A stretch of 7,112 bases of DNA. Origin: JBKHBT01 sp046542255. GTDB lineage: Bacteria > UBP14 > UBA6098 > JBKHBT01. The stretch spans positions 1 through 7,112 of the forward strand of contig JBKHBT010000133.1 of the NCBI GenBank assembly GCA_046542255.1, in the 5' to 3' direction. The notes under the pieces are model-generated. The model made no database searches. It was given only the letters and a program-made list of their open reading frames with translations, and had not been told where the DNA came from. Shown piece by piece: positions 1 through 5,699 of the stretch (within the stretch, counting starts at the first letter, position 1; every line of letters begins with the position of its first letter). A program made the position numbers and the translations under genes.

Positions 1-190
1 AGCTTAGGATTGAGGCATTTGGATTGGAGCTTAGATTGAGGCATTTGGATTGGAGCTTAGGATTGAGACATTTGGATTGAAGCTTAGATTGAGGCATTTG
101 GATTGGAGCTTAGATTGAGGCATTTGGATTGGAGCTTAGGATTGAGACATTTGGATTGAAGCTTAGATTGAGGCATTTGGATTGAAGCTT
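1..190. repeat. Tandem repeat array, 26/27-bp units, truncated by window edge
   Basis: Seven complete units begin with AGCTTAG at 1, 28, 54, 81, 107, 133 and 160, with lengths 27, 26, 27, 26, 26, 27 and 26. A partial eighth unit (AGCTT) sits at 186-190. Units differ only by one G insertion (TTAGGATT versus TTAGATT), GAGGC versus GAGAC, and the last base. The segments 28-106 and 107-185 (79 bp each) differ only at their final base, so a three-unit block was duplicated. Each unit is also internally two-fold: a half ending GGATTGA and a half ending GGATTGG or GGATTGA, about 13 bp apart. Units of 26 and 27 bp shift frame and carry stops in every frame, so this is not coding. There are no unique spacers. 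The array starts at base 1, so its full length is unknown. Its function is unknown. Confidence 0.95.
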
Positions 191-333
191 TGTATCTAGG
201 CCAGTGGCCTTGACTATGAGTTAAACATATTAAAAAATTTTTCTATTTCATTGACTTTTGACTATTTATCATGTAATTTTAATATGTGAAAGTGTATGAA
301 AATTTATAATTATCTAATATTAAGGAGGAGGAC
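191..333. other. AT-rich leader between repeat array and exported-protein gene
   Basis: No gene is visible here. The stretch contains a perfect interrupted palindrome, AGGCCA-G-TGGCCT (198-210), which could form a five-pair stem with a three-base loop or serve as a protein-binding site. It also holds the sequence AAAAAATTTTT (232-242) and three copies of TTGACT (210-215, 251-256, 258-263); two of these extend to TTGACTAT (210-217 and 258-265). The last two TTGACT copies are likely -35 elements for the downstream gene. Confidence 0.6.
251..285 (+). promoter_or_regulatory. Probable sigma-70-type promoter for the 1058-aa exported protein
   Basis: Two overlapping arrangements are possible. TTGACT at 251-256 lies 17 bp before TAATTT at 274-279, and TTGACT at 258-263 lies 16 bp before TAATAT at 280-285. 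The -35 elements match the consensus at five of six bases; the -10 elements are weaker (three to four of six). Transcription would start roughly 35-50 bases before the ATG at 334. This is pattern matching in AT-rich DNA, so the exact element is uncertain. Confidence 0.4.
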
Positions 334-3300
334 ATGACATTAAAGAGAGTCATGATATCAATTTTATTAATGGCAATCCTATCTACGACCTTTGCTCAGC
401 CTGCTGATTATGCAGAGCGAAAGGCCAGAATGGCGCCACCACCCAATCCAGCGAAGCCGACGATTGGCGTGCATAATGATGATGTGGCAGTTCAGGTCAA
501 TACCGAAGATGGAAAATACAATGAAGGCACTTATCCCGACAGCGATAGATTGCTCTATAGCTATCCATCCAGCCCATGGTCTAGCTGGACTATGGTCAAA
601 GTCGATGGTGTGGACTATTGTAATTCCAGTGGAACAGAAGTCAGGGACCTTCCAATTACTACCGATTTTACAGAGGTCTCACACTCTGGCGATTCCAGCT
701 ATATCTGGGGTGGATATTCGGCCGAAGATGTCGAGATTTATCAAAAACTGCAGCCTGTCTATATCACATATCCCGATACAGTGATTGGTACAGTTTTTAT
801 TGAATACACCATCGTCAATACGGATGCGACAGCGCATAATGTCCAGCTAATGATCGAAATGGATACCATGATCGGTTCCAATGATGCTGCCGATCTGGCA
901 ACTTCCCGTGGATATAGCGGAGTCGAAGAGGGATTCCGCTCAGATGATTCACTCGGAATGCCACCATTTTGGCTCGCCTATGAAGAAGGCCCGGATTATA
1001 CAGGAGACCAGTTAATAGGATTAGGTATTCTAACTGGCTGGGATGCTGTAACACCGGACGTTTTTATGGTCGGTCAATGGGGTTCGCTCTATAGTACTAC
1101 ATGGGCTTATACACCCAGTGGAACTCCATATTCTGATTCCGCTGTGCGAATATACTGGGATTGTGGAAGATTGGAAGCTGGCGATACTGCTGTCGTTTCT
1201 ACATATTATGGACTTGGCAAAGAACTCAGAATGGGCCAGATTATCCTGTATCCAGAACCTGTAACGGTTACTAGCTGTACTTTCTCACCCAATCCTTTCA
1301 ATGTCCTTTTGCTGTTTAACAATTCGACAGCAATGCCGGTCAGCGACCTGACTGCCGAGATAATTCTGCCAGAAGGCTTCGAGCTTTCCTCTGGCGAATT
1401 GGTTCAGCCGCTTACGCCGAGCTATCTGTCTTCCAGCGAATCGGGTACTTCCAACTGGGATATTTCAATTACACCGCCAATTCCCGAAGATGACACAATC
1501 TGGTTCCGTGTTGATTCACCAGACCTGGATTCTGCATCCGTTGCATATCATGTTATGGACCTTCCCGAAATTGGACTGCCTCCTTATGCGGATGTCGAGG
1601 CGATGGAACCTATGGATATGACAGTCAGCGCATGTGAAGACCAGAATCTCTATATCAGCTTCTTTGCTGAGAACTCTGTACGCGAAGAAAGCGTTGAATT
1701 CTATGTAAATAGTGATACAATGGACCTTACAGACCCAAGACTCGAATATAGCGGCGACTCATTGGTATTCACACCAGATACACCATTCGAATCCGGCGAC
1801 TATATCGAATATGGTATCGTCGATGCCATAGATTCATTAGGATGTACATTGGCTGCTCCTGCAACTGCAGCATTTGTTTACGATATCGAGCCACCTTTTG
1901 CTCATACCGAAATGCCAGAAGACTCGGCAATTCTTGGTACAACCGATATCGAAGAACTTACTATCAATATCGAAGATGCGGTACAGGAAGTAGATACTGC
2001 GACGATATCCCTTGAAGTCAACGGCACTGTCTATGACTGGGGCCACGAAGCACTCAGTTTCGAAGACAATGTACTGCACTTTAATATAGAAGCAGCAGGC
2101 ATGGAGATCGAAGACGGCGATACGGTTAATGTTTCATTGCTCCCTGTTTCTGATATGAGCCCGGACTATTGCGATGCCAATACGATGGCAGAATCCTATG
2201 ACTGGAGCTTCCGAGTCAATATCATCGACCTTTGGCTGCCGGACACTTTCGCATATCCCGGAGACACGGTTTATATCGATATCTGGGTCGAAGACCTTAG
2301 AAATATGGGAATTACTAATTTCGATATAGATGTATCTTACTTTGCATCGGTTCTTGAAGTATTGGATGTTCACACAAGAGGCATGACTTCTGGTTGGGAC
2401 CTTTCCTGGACAGATGTCGATGGCATAGTTAGCGTATCAGGCGCTGGGCCAGAACTTGACACTGGCGGAAAACTATTTAAGATTATCGCAATCGTCAATA
2501 GCCATGCTGCCGGAGCATATTCCAGGCTGGAATTCGATAGAGCCGATTTCAATGATGGTGAATACACATCCTTGCCTGTCGATGGCTTCCTCGAGGTACG
2601 CTGGACAGATTTCAATTTCCTGGGCAATCTTCGCTTCGATGCCGCTACCAATGACGAGCATACAGCAATCGCATTCGGCGCCAACACCGATGCCACCAAT
2701 GATTACGACCCAGGCCTCGACCTTATCACATTGCCTTATGTACCCGGCGATATTACAGCATATTTCGATGTCGATGACCCGGAATATCCGTCCTATGACA
2801 GATTAAGGCGCGATATGCGCTATTGGGGCGAATATCCAATAGAATGGACCGGACATGCCGAATACGGTGGCGAGACGGATACAACTGTTGTAACATGGTC
2901 GCCAGATCACCTGCCGCCTGGGCTTTTCGTAATACGATATGAAACATACGATGGTGATGTTGTTTCACTAAATATGCATTCGAATTCGCAGTTCAAATTC
3001 ACACGTGAGATCGATTTCACAATCACCTATGACCATCCCGAGCTTGTACGCAATACAATCGAGCTTTGCCCGGGCTGGAATCTGATTTCCTTGCCGAATA
3101 TGCCTTCGTCCGAAATCTCGATAAATGAGCTATTTCCTACTTCTATGGCATCGGCATACAGATATGACCCTATCGAAAGGCGTTATGCAGAATTCCGAGA
3201 ACCTGAGGTTGGAGTCGGTTTCTGGCTATTCTCGGCAGAACATGACGAAGTCGAAGTGGCCGGCGCACAGATCGACCATGTCGATATGCCGATTTATCGA

Positions 3301-3510
3301 GGATGGAATACAATTGGAATGCCATCGCTTTCAAGCACTTCTGCCACCATTAGTACAAATCCTCCGGGCTTGTTTAGCGAGGATTTCATCTACTATTATG
3401 ATGCTTGTGGCAGTGGTACTTATATCGCCCCCGAAGGAGAATTCCATTCTGGAAAGGGCTATTTCTTGCTGGTTCCAGAAGATGGAACATTGAATATCGA
3501 AGACGAGTAA
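334..3510 (+). CDS. Large secreted multidomain protein with cohesin-like module
   Basis: This encodes a 1058-residue exported protein of unknown specific function, probably cell-surface or extracellular. The start is well supported: TAAGGAGG (321-328) sits 5 nt before the ATG. Residues 1-21 form a signal peptide (K4 R5, hydrophobic 6-20, likely cleavage TFA|Q after residue 21). Residues about 45-300 form a Tyr/Trp/Asp-rich beta domain with the motif SPWSSWT (80-86). Residues about 302-410 look like an extracellular beta-sandwich containing 'EIILPEGFEL' (342-351). Residues about 418-518 and 519-630 look like two Ig-like modules. Residues about 631-757 match the cohesin-fold pattern: 'YPGDTVYIDIWV', 'FDIDVSYFASVLEV', a GIVSVSG strand, and a closing 'PVDGFLEV'. 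Residues about 905-1058 are two copies of a GWN..(S/G).P...GxG(F/Y) module. There is no LPXTG, no late transmembrane helix and no dockerin. A terminator follows 21 bases after the stop. The boundaries are judged by eye; a structural or adhesive role is inference. Confidence 0.9.
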   Translation: MTLKRVMISILLMAILSTTFAQPADYAERKARMAPPPNPAKPTIGVHNDDVAVQVNTEDGKYNEGTYPDSDRLLYSYPSSPWSSWTMVKVDGVDYCNSSGTEVRDLPITTDFTEVSHSGDSSYIWGGYSAEDVEIYQKLQPVYITYPDTVIGTVFIEYTIVNTDATAHNVQLMIEMDTMIGSNDAADLATSRGYSGVEEGFRSDDSLGMPPFWLAYEEGPDYTGDQLIGLGILTGWDAVTPDVFMVGQWGSLYSTTWAYTPSGTPYSDSAVRIYWDCGRLEAGDTAVVSTYYGLGKELRMGQIILYPEPVTVTSCTFSPNPFNVLLLFNNSTAMPVSDLTAEIILPEGFELSSGELVQPLTPSYLSSSESGTSNWDISITPPIPEDDTIWFRVDSPDLDSASVAYHVMDLPEIGLPPYADVEAMEPMDMTVSACEDQNLYISFFAENSVREESVEFYVNSDTMDLTDPRLEYSGDSLVFTPDTPFESGDYIEYGIVDAIDSLGCTLAAPATAAFVYDIEPPFAHTEMPEDSAILGTTDIEELTINIEDAVQEVDTATISLEVNGTVYDWGHEALSFEDNVLHFNIEAAGMEIEDGDTVNVSLLPVSDMSPDYCDANTMAESYDWSFRVNIIDLWLPDTFAYPGDTVYIDIWVEDLRNMGITNFDIDVSYFASVLEVLDVHTRGMTSGWDLSWTDVDGIVSVSGAGPELDTGGKLFKIIAIVNSHAAGAYSRLEFDRADFNDGEYTSLPVDGFLEVRWTDFNFLGNLRFDAATNDEHTAIAFGANTDATNDYDPGLDLITLPYVPGDITAYFDVDDPEYPSYDRLRRDMRYWGEYPIEWTGHAEYGGETDTTVVTWSPDHLPPGLFVIRYETYDGDVVSLNMHSNSQFKFTREIDFTITYDHPELVRNTIELCPGWNLISLPNMPSSEISINELFPTSMASAYRYDPIERRYAEFREPEVGVGFWLFSAEHDEVEVAGAQIDHVDMPIYRGWNTIGMPSLSSTSATISTNPPGLFSEDFIYYYDACGSGTYIAPEGEFHSGKGYFLLVPEDGTLNIEDE
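2224..2604 (+). other. Cohesin-like domain within the exported protein
   Basis: These are residues about 631-757 of the 1058-aa protein. The order of elements fits cohesin-type beta-sandwiches: an opening strand after PGD ('YPGDTVYIDIWVEDL'), a 'GITNFDIDVSYFASVLEVLDV' stretch like the cohesin 'y D..vLev' segment, a GIVSVSG strand, a hydrophobic 'KLFKIIAIV' strand, and a terminal 'DFNDG...VDGFLEV'. Cohesins bind dockerins in cellulosomes, but many bacteria outside cellulosome producers use the fold as a plain surface module. No dockerin repeat is visible in the window, so a dockerin partner is unproven. Confidence 0.65.
3046..3507 (+). repeat. Two-copy C-terminal GWN module in the exported protein
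   Basis: Two tandem copies of about 75-80 residues close the protein. Copy one has GWNLISLP (914-921) and GVGFWLF (960-966); copy two has GWNTIGMP (990-997) and GKGYFLL (1040-1046). The spacing between equivalent motifs is 76 and 80 residues. Similar paired modules near the C-terminus of exported proteins in uncultured bacteria suggest a structural or surface-retention role. That role is inference; the duplication itself is seen in the sequence. Confidence 0.75.
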
Positions 3511-3531
3511 AATCGAATCGAATATTAATCG

Positions 3532-3559
3532 AAACCCCAGCCTTGTGCTGGGGTTTTTT
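3532..3559 (+). terminator. Strong rho-independent terminator after the exported-protein gene
   Basis: AAACCCCAGC (3532-3541) pairs perfectly with GCTGGGGTTT (3547-3556) around the loop CTTGT, giving a ten-pair GC-rich stem. The run of six T residues is at 3554-3559. It begins 21 bases after the TAA stop at 3508-3510 and separates the exported-protein gene from xth. Confidence 0.95.
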
Positions 3560-3560
3560 A

Positions 3561-3588
3561 TTGACCATTGTTTTTTTTGTCATAAATT
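3561..3588 (+). promoter_or_regulatory. Possible promoter for the xth-patatin unit
   Basis: TTGACC (3561-3566) is followed after 16 bp by TAAATT (3583-3588). The -35 matches the consensus at five of six positions and the -10 at four of six. The spacer contains eight consecutive T residues (3571-3578). The position directly after the terminator and before xth makes a promoter expected somewhere here, but the precise -10 is uncertain. Confidence 0.4.
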
Positions 3589-3619
3589 ATATCGATAAGT
3601 TTTAGTAATGGGAGAATTT

Positions 3620-4384
3620 ATGAGACTTTTTTCATGGAATGTAAACGGAATAAGAGCGATAGCGCGAAAGAATTTTATGGAATGGTTCGAAGATACCAAT
3701 CCAGACATCTTATGTCTTCAAGAAACAAAAGCGCAAAGGGACCAAGTACCGAAGAAAATCATGAATATCGAGGGATATGAGAAATATTTTTCACAGGCGG
3801 ATAAAAAGGGCTATTCTGGAGTCGGCCTCATCACAAAGCCGAAACCCAATGATGTAAAACATGGTTTTGGTATCGAAGAATTCGATAATGAAGGCCGGGT
3901 AATAATTGCAGACTATGACAAATTCGTATTGTTTACGATATATTATCCCAATGGCTCCCGCTCGGACGAAAGGCTGGATTATAAACTGCGTTTTTATGAT
4001 GAGTTTCTCAGCTATGCCGATGATCTGGTCGAAAAGGGCAGGTATGTTATTTTTTGTGGCGATGTCAATACAGCGCATAATGAAATCGACCTTGCAAGGC
4101 CTAAGGCCAATGAGAAAAATTCCGGCTTTCTGCCAATAGAGCGCAAATGGATGGACAAGATGGTATCACATGGCTATATCGATACTTATCGATTTGTAAA
4201 TGGCGACAAAGTCGAATATAGCTGGTGGGACTACAAAACCCGAGCAAGAGAGAGAAATGTCGGCTGGCGGCTGGATTATTTCTTCGTCAGCGGAAATCTC
4301 AAAGACAAAATTGTGGATGCCAAAATCCATACCGATGTCATGGGCTCTGACCATTGCCCGGTCGAGTTGGAGATCGGTTTATAG
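3620..4384 (+). CDS. xth: Exodeoxyribonuclease III / AP endonuclease (ExoA/Xth family)
   Basis: This is a cytoplasmic base-excision-repair enzyme of 254 residues that would cut DNA 5' to abasic sites and trim blocked 3' ends using a divalent metal. All signature motifs of the exonuclease-endonuclease-phosphatase fold are present: SWNVNGIR (5-12, metal/phosphate-binding N7), LCLQE (31-35, metal-binding E35), YYPNGS (108-113, Y109), CGDVNTAH (146-153, D148 and N150), SWWDY (201-205), NVGWRLDY (213-220, D219), and GSDHCP (242-247, D244 and H245). The length is close to Bacillus ExoA and slightly shorter than E. coli Xth. An in-frame ATG lies at 3608, but the 3620 start is preferred: family members begin M-(K/R)-L-x-S-(W/F)-N, and GGGAG (3610-3614) sits 5 nt before 3620. 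The stop TAG overlaps the Shine-Dalgarno sequence of the next gene, so the two are probably co-transcribed. The catalytic set is complete. Confidence 0.97.
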   Translation: MRLFSWNVNGIRAIARKNFMEWFEDTNPDILCLQETKAQRDQVPKKIMNIEGYEKYFSQADKKGYSGVGLITKPKPNDVKHGFGIEEFDNEGRVIIADYDKFVLFTIYYPNGSRSDERLDYKLRFYDEFLSYADDLVEKGRYVIFCGDVNTAHNEIDLARPKANEKNSGFLPIERKWMDKMVSHGYIDTYRFVNGDKVEYSWWDYKTRARERNVGWRLDYFFVSGNLKDKIVDAKIHTDVMGSDHCPVELEIGL

Positions 4385-4387
4385 GAG
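4383..4387 (+). promoter_or_regulatory. Ribosome binding site overlapping the xth stop
   Basis: AGGAG at 4383-4387 includes the last two bases of the xth TAG stop (4382-4384) and lies 5 nt before the ATG at 4393. This decides the patatin start at 4393 over the upstream in-frame ATG at 4354, and it suggests translational coupling. Confidence 0.8.
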
Positions 4388-4392
4388 TTATC

Positions 4393-5286
4393 ATGGTAGA
4401 TAAAAAAGCCTGTGAGAAAAGGGATGTCACATTAGTCCTAAGTAGTGGTGCTGCTCTTGGGCTTGCGCATATCGGCACAATCGCTGTGCTCGAGAAATGC
4501 TTTAATATCAAAGCCATAATAGGCACAAGCATGGGCGCAATTGTCGGAGGGCTATATGCCTGTGGCTTTTCACCAAATGATATGGTCGATTTGGTCAAGG
4601 ACATTAATGCTATCGATTATATAGGCCTTCTGAAAATCGGCCTGCCTGGCAAGGCGTTGCTGGATACAAAATGGCTGGAGAGATATCTTCTCAAGCATAC
4701 TGATAATAAGAAAATCGAAGATCTTGAAATGCCTTATGCTGCTATCGCCTTCGATATCAACAATAGCCATAGCGTAGTAATGCGAAAAGGCCCAATAGGT
4801 TCTGCTATGGCGGCATCGAGCTGCGTACCTTTTATGTTCGAGCCATTCAAAACCGGCAATCATATTCTTTTCGATGGTGCTGTCGAATACCCATTGCCGA
4901 TTAATTTCGCAAAAATATTCAGCAAATACAGGCCGATAGTTGCTGTATCGTGTTTACCAGAGATAAAAGAAAATGCAGAAGAGATCACAGTAACCAATTT
5001 CGACAGGAGCATCGACCTCGATGAGAGCTATATTCGGAAATCATTCAAACTTGGTTCCTATACGCAGGCTGCGCAGGCTCTTTCGCAGGCGCTCTATCAC
5101 AAACCCTTTCTATATGTCAATAACTATGCGAAAAACCTCAAGGAGTGGGAATTGGATAAGGTGGAGAGCTTCTATAATATCGGGAAAAACGCTGCCGAGA
5201 AGGCTATTGAAAAAAACGAAGAGGATGCAAATATCTTCGACTATCTCCGCGAGAAATTCGAGGATTTTATGCAGCTTCATTTTTGA
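4393..5286 (+). CDS. Patatin-like phospholipase (RssA-type)
   Basis: This encodes a 297-residue serine hydrolase of the patatin-like family, which hydrolyses acyl esters of phospholipids or related lipids with a Ser-Asp dyad. The nucleophile elbow is GTSMG (44-48, S46), and the catalytic Asp lies in DGA (161-163, D161). The oxyanion region is SSGAALGLAHIG (17-28), clearly like the GSGAARGxxHIG of bacterial RssA-type proteins but with Leu22 where Arg or Lys is usual and Ser17 for the first Gly. 'ASSCVPFMFEP' (141-151) matches the family's A(S)...P block before the Asp. There is no signal peptide or obvious membrane helix, so it is probably cytoplasmic or peripheral to the inner membrane. The C-terminus (about 250-297) is charged and helical. 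ATG 4393 is chosen because AGGAG lies 5 nt upstream; a start at 4354 would add 13 unfamiliar residues overlapping xth. It follows xth by 8 bases. The physiological substrate is unknown. Confidence 0.93.
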   Translation: MVDKKACEKRDVTLVLSSGAALGLAHIGTIAVLEKCFNIKAIIGTSMGAIVGGLYACGFSPNDMVDLVKDINAIDYIGLLKIGLPGKALLDTKWLERYLLKHTDNKKIEDLEMPYAAIAFDINNSHSVVMRKGPIGSAMAASSCVPFMFEPFKTGNHILFDGAVEYPLPINFAKIFSKYRPIVAVSCLPEIKENAEEITVTNFDRSIDLDESYIRKSFKLGSYTQAAQALSQALYHKPFLYVNNYAKNLKEWELDKVESFYNIGKNAAEKAIEKNEEDANIFDYLREKFEDFMQLHF

Positions 5287-5376
5287 TGGTTTATAACATT
5301 TGCTTACTAAAATTTCTTATCAGACCACCTCTCCCGCCTTGAAAATTCTCGCCATACCCCGACAATGATTATATTA

Positions 5377-5392
5377 AAGTATTGCTATACTT
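5377..5392. repeat. Short inverted repeat, AAGTAT / ATACTT
   Basis: AAGTAT (5377-5382) and ATACTT (5387-5392) form a perfect six-pair stem with the loop TGCT. The same two hexamers recur as the outer arms of the larger hairpin at 5438-5479. The stem is AT-rich and weak on its own. Confidence 0.5.
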
Positions 5393-5410
5393 CAAAATAA
5401 CTAAGTCTTT

Positions 5411-5434
5411 ATTGCATATCTTTACAAATGCAAT
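5411..5434. repeat. Inverted repeat ATTGCAT / ATGCAAT
   Basis: ATTGCAT (5411-5417) and ATGCAAT (5428-5434) are perfect inverted copies separated by 10 bases. This could be a weak RNA hairpin or a dimeric protein-binding site. It directly abuts the larger stem-loop that begins at 5436. Confidence 0.5.
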
Positions 5435-5435
5435 T

Positions 5436-5481
5436 AGAAGTATATTACAGACAATGCGCTGTTCCGCATTGTCATACTTTT
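5436..5481 (+). terminator. Bulged 15-17-pair stem-loop; possible weak terminator or structured RNA element
   Basis: The inner stem GACAATGCG (5450-5458) pairs perfectly with CGCATTGTC (5465-5473) around the loop CTGTTC. An outer stem, AAGTAT (5438-5443) with ATACTT (5474-5479), continues the helix directly on the 3' side; six unpaired bases ATTACA (5444-5449) lie on the 5' side. G5437-T5480 and A5436-T5481 can add two more pairs. The 3' side ends in only four T residues (5478-5481), which are themselves part of the stem. Terminator function is therefore possible but unconvincing; an RNA-processing, stability or DNA-binding role is equally open. Confidence 0.55.
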
Positions 5482-5620
5482 CAGGCTAAAACATCAGTAA
5501 ATCCTTTTGGGTATATTTATTAAGTATTATATTTATGCTATATATATGGCTTTAAAAGAGATGGATTCAGCAGTCATTCGGAGGGATGGATTAATTTCAT
5601 AAAAATAATGAAAAAATAAA

Positions 5621-5648
5621 TTGAAACTTTATATATATTTCGTATATT
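5621..5648 (+). promoter_or_regulatory. Probable promoter for the second exported-protein gene
   Basis: TTGAAA (5621-5626) is followed after 16 bp by TATATT (5643-5648), matching the sigma-70 consensus at four and five of six bases. The start of transcription would fall near 5655, about 45 bases before the ATG. The surrounding DNA is very AT-rich, so alternative -10 elements exist nearby. Confidence 0.45.
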
Positions 5649-5699
5649 TTTATTTGTATATTATTAGTAATCACAAAATACACTAAATGGAGGTGTGAT

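Larger units (their letters stand above)
5287..5699. other. 413-bp AT-rich intergenic spacer with stem-loops and promoter
   Basis: No protein-coding gene is supported here. The stretch holds three inverted repeats (5377-5392, 5411-5434, 5436-5481) and an 8-bp direct repeat GATGGATT (5560-5567 and 5585-5592). It ends in a very AT-rich promoter-like segment before the downstream gene. There is no classical GC-rich terminator with a long T-run directly after the patatin stop; the hairpin at 5436-5481 is the best candidate for ending that transcript. Confidence 0.7.

Noticed and set aside
1..190. CRISPR array
   Set aside because: The repeats are directly adjacent with no unique spacers, and there are no cas genes nearby.
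2370..2699. 109-codon antisense frame within the exported-protein gene, and similar shadow frames elsewhere
   Set aside because: They lie inside well-supported genes, have no ribosome binding sites, and their translations lack domain features.
334..3510. Type IX secretion sorting domain or sortase signal in the 1058-aa protein
   Set aside because: The C-terminus ends in the acidic NIEDE with no basic tail, LPXTG or hydrophobic helix. The GWN module is only loosely similar to sorting domains.
3608..3619. Upstream ATG as the xth start
   Set aside because: GGGAG at 3610-3614 overlaps that ATG and is ideally placed for 3620. Family members begin directly with M-(K/R)-L-x-S-W-N.
4354..4392. Upstream in-frame ATG for the patatin-like gene (13 extra residues)
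   Set aside because: It lies inside xth without a clear Shine-Dalgarno sequence. AGGAG is placed 5 nt before 4393, and the extra residues do not resemble the family.
5546..5602. 18-codon open frame in the spacer (starts MALKEMDS)
   Set aside because: There is no ribosome binding site, it is very short, and nothing distinguishes it from chance.
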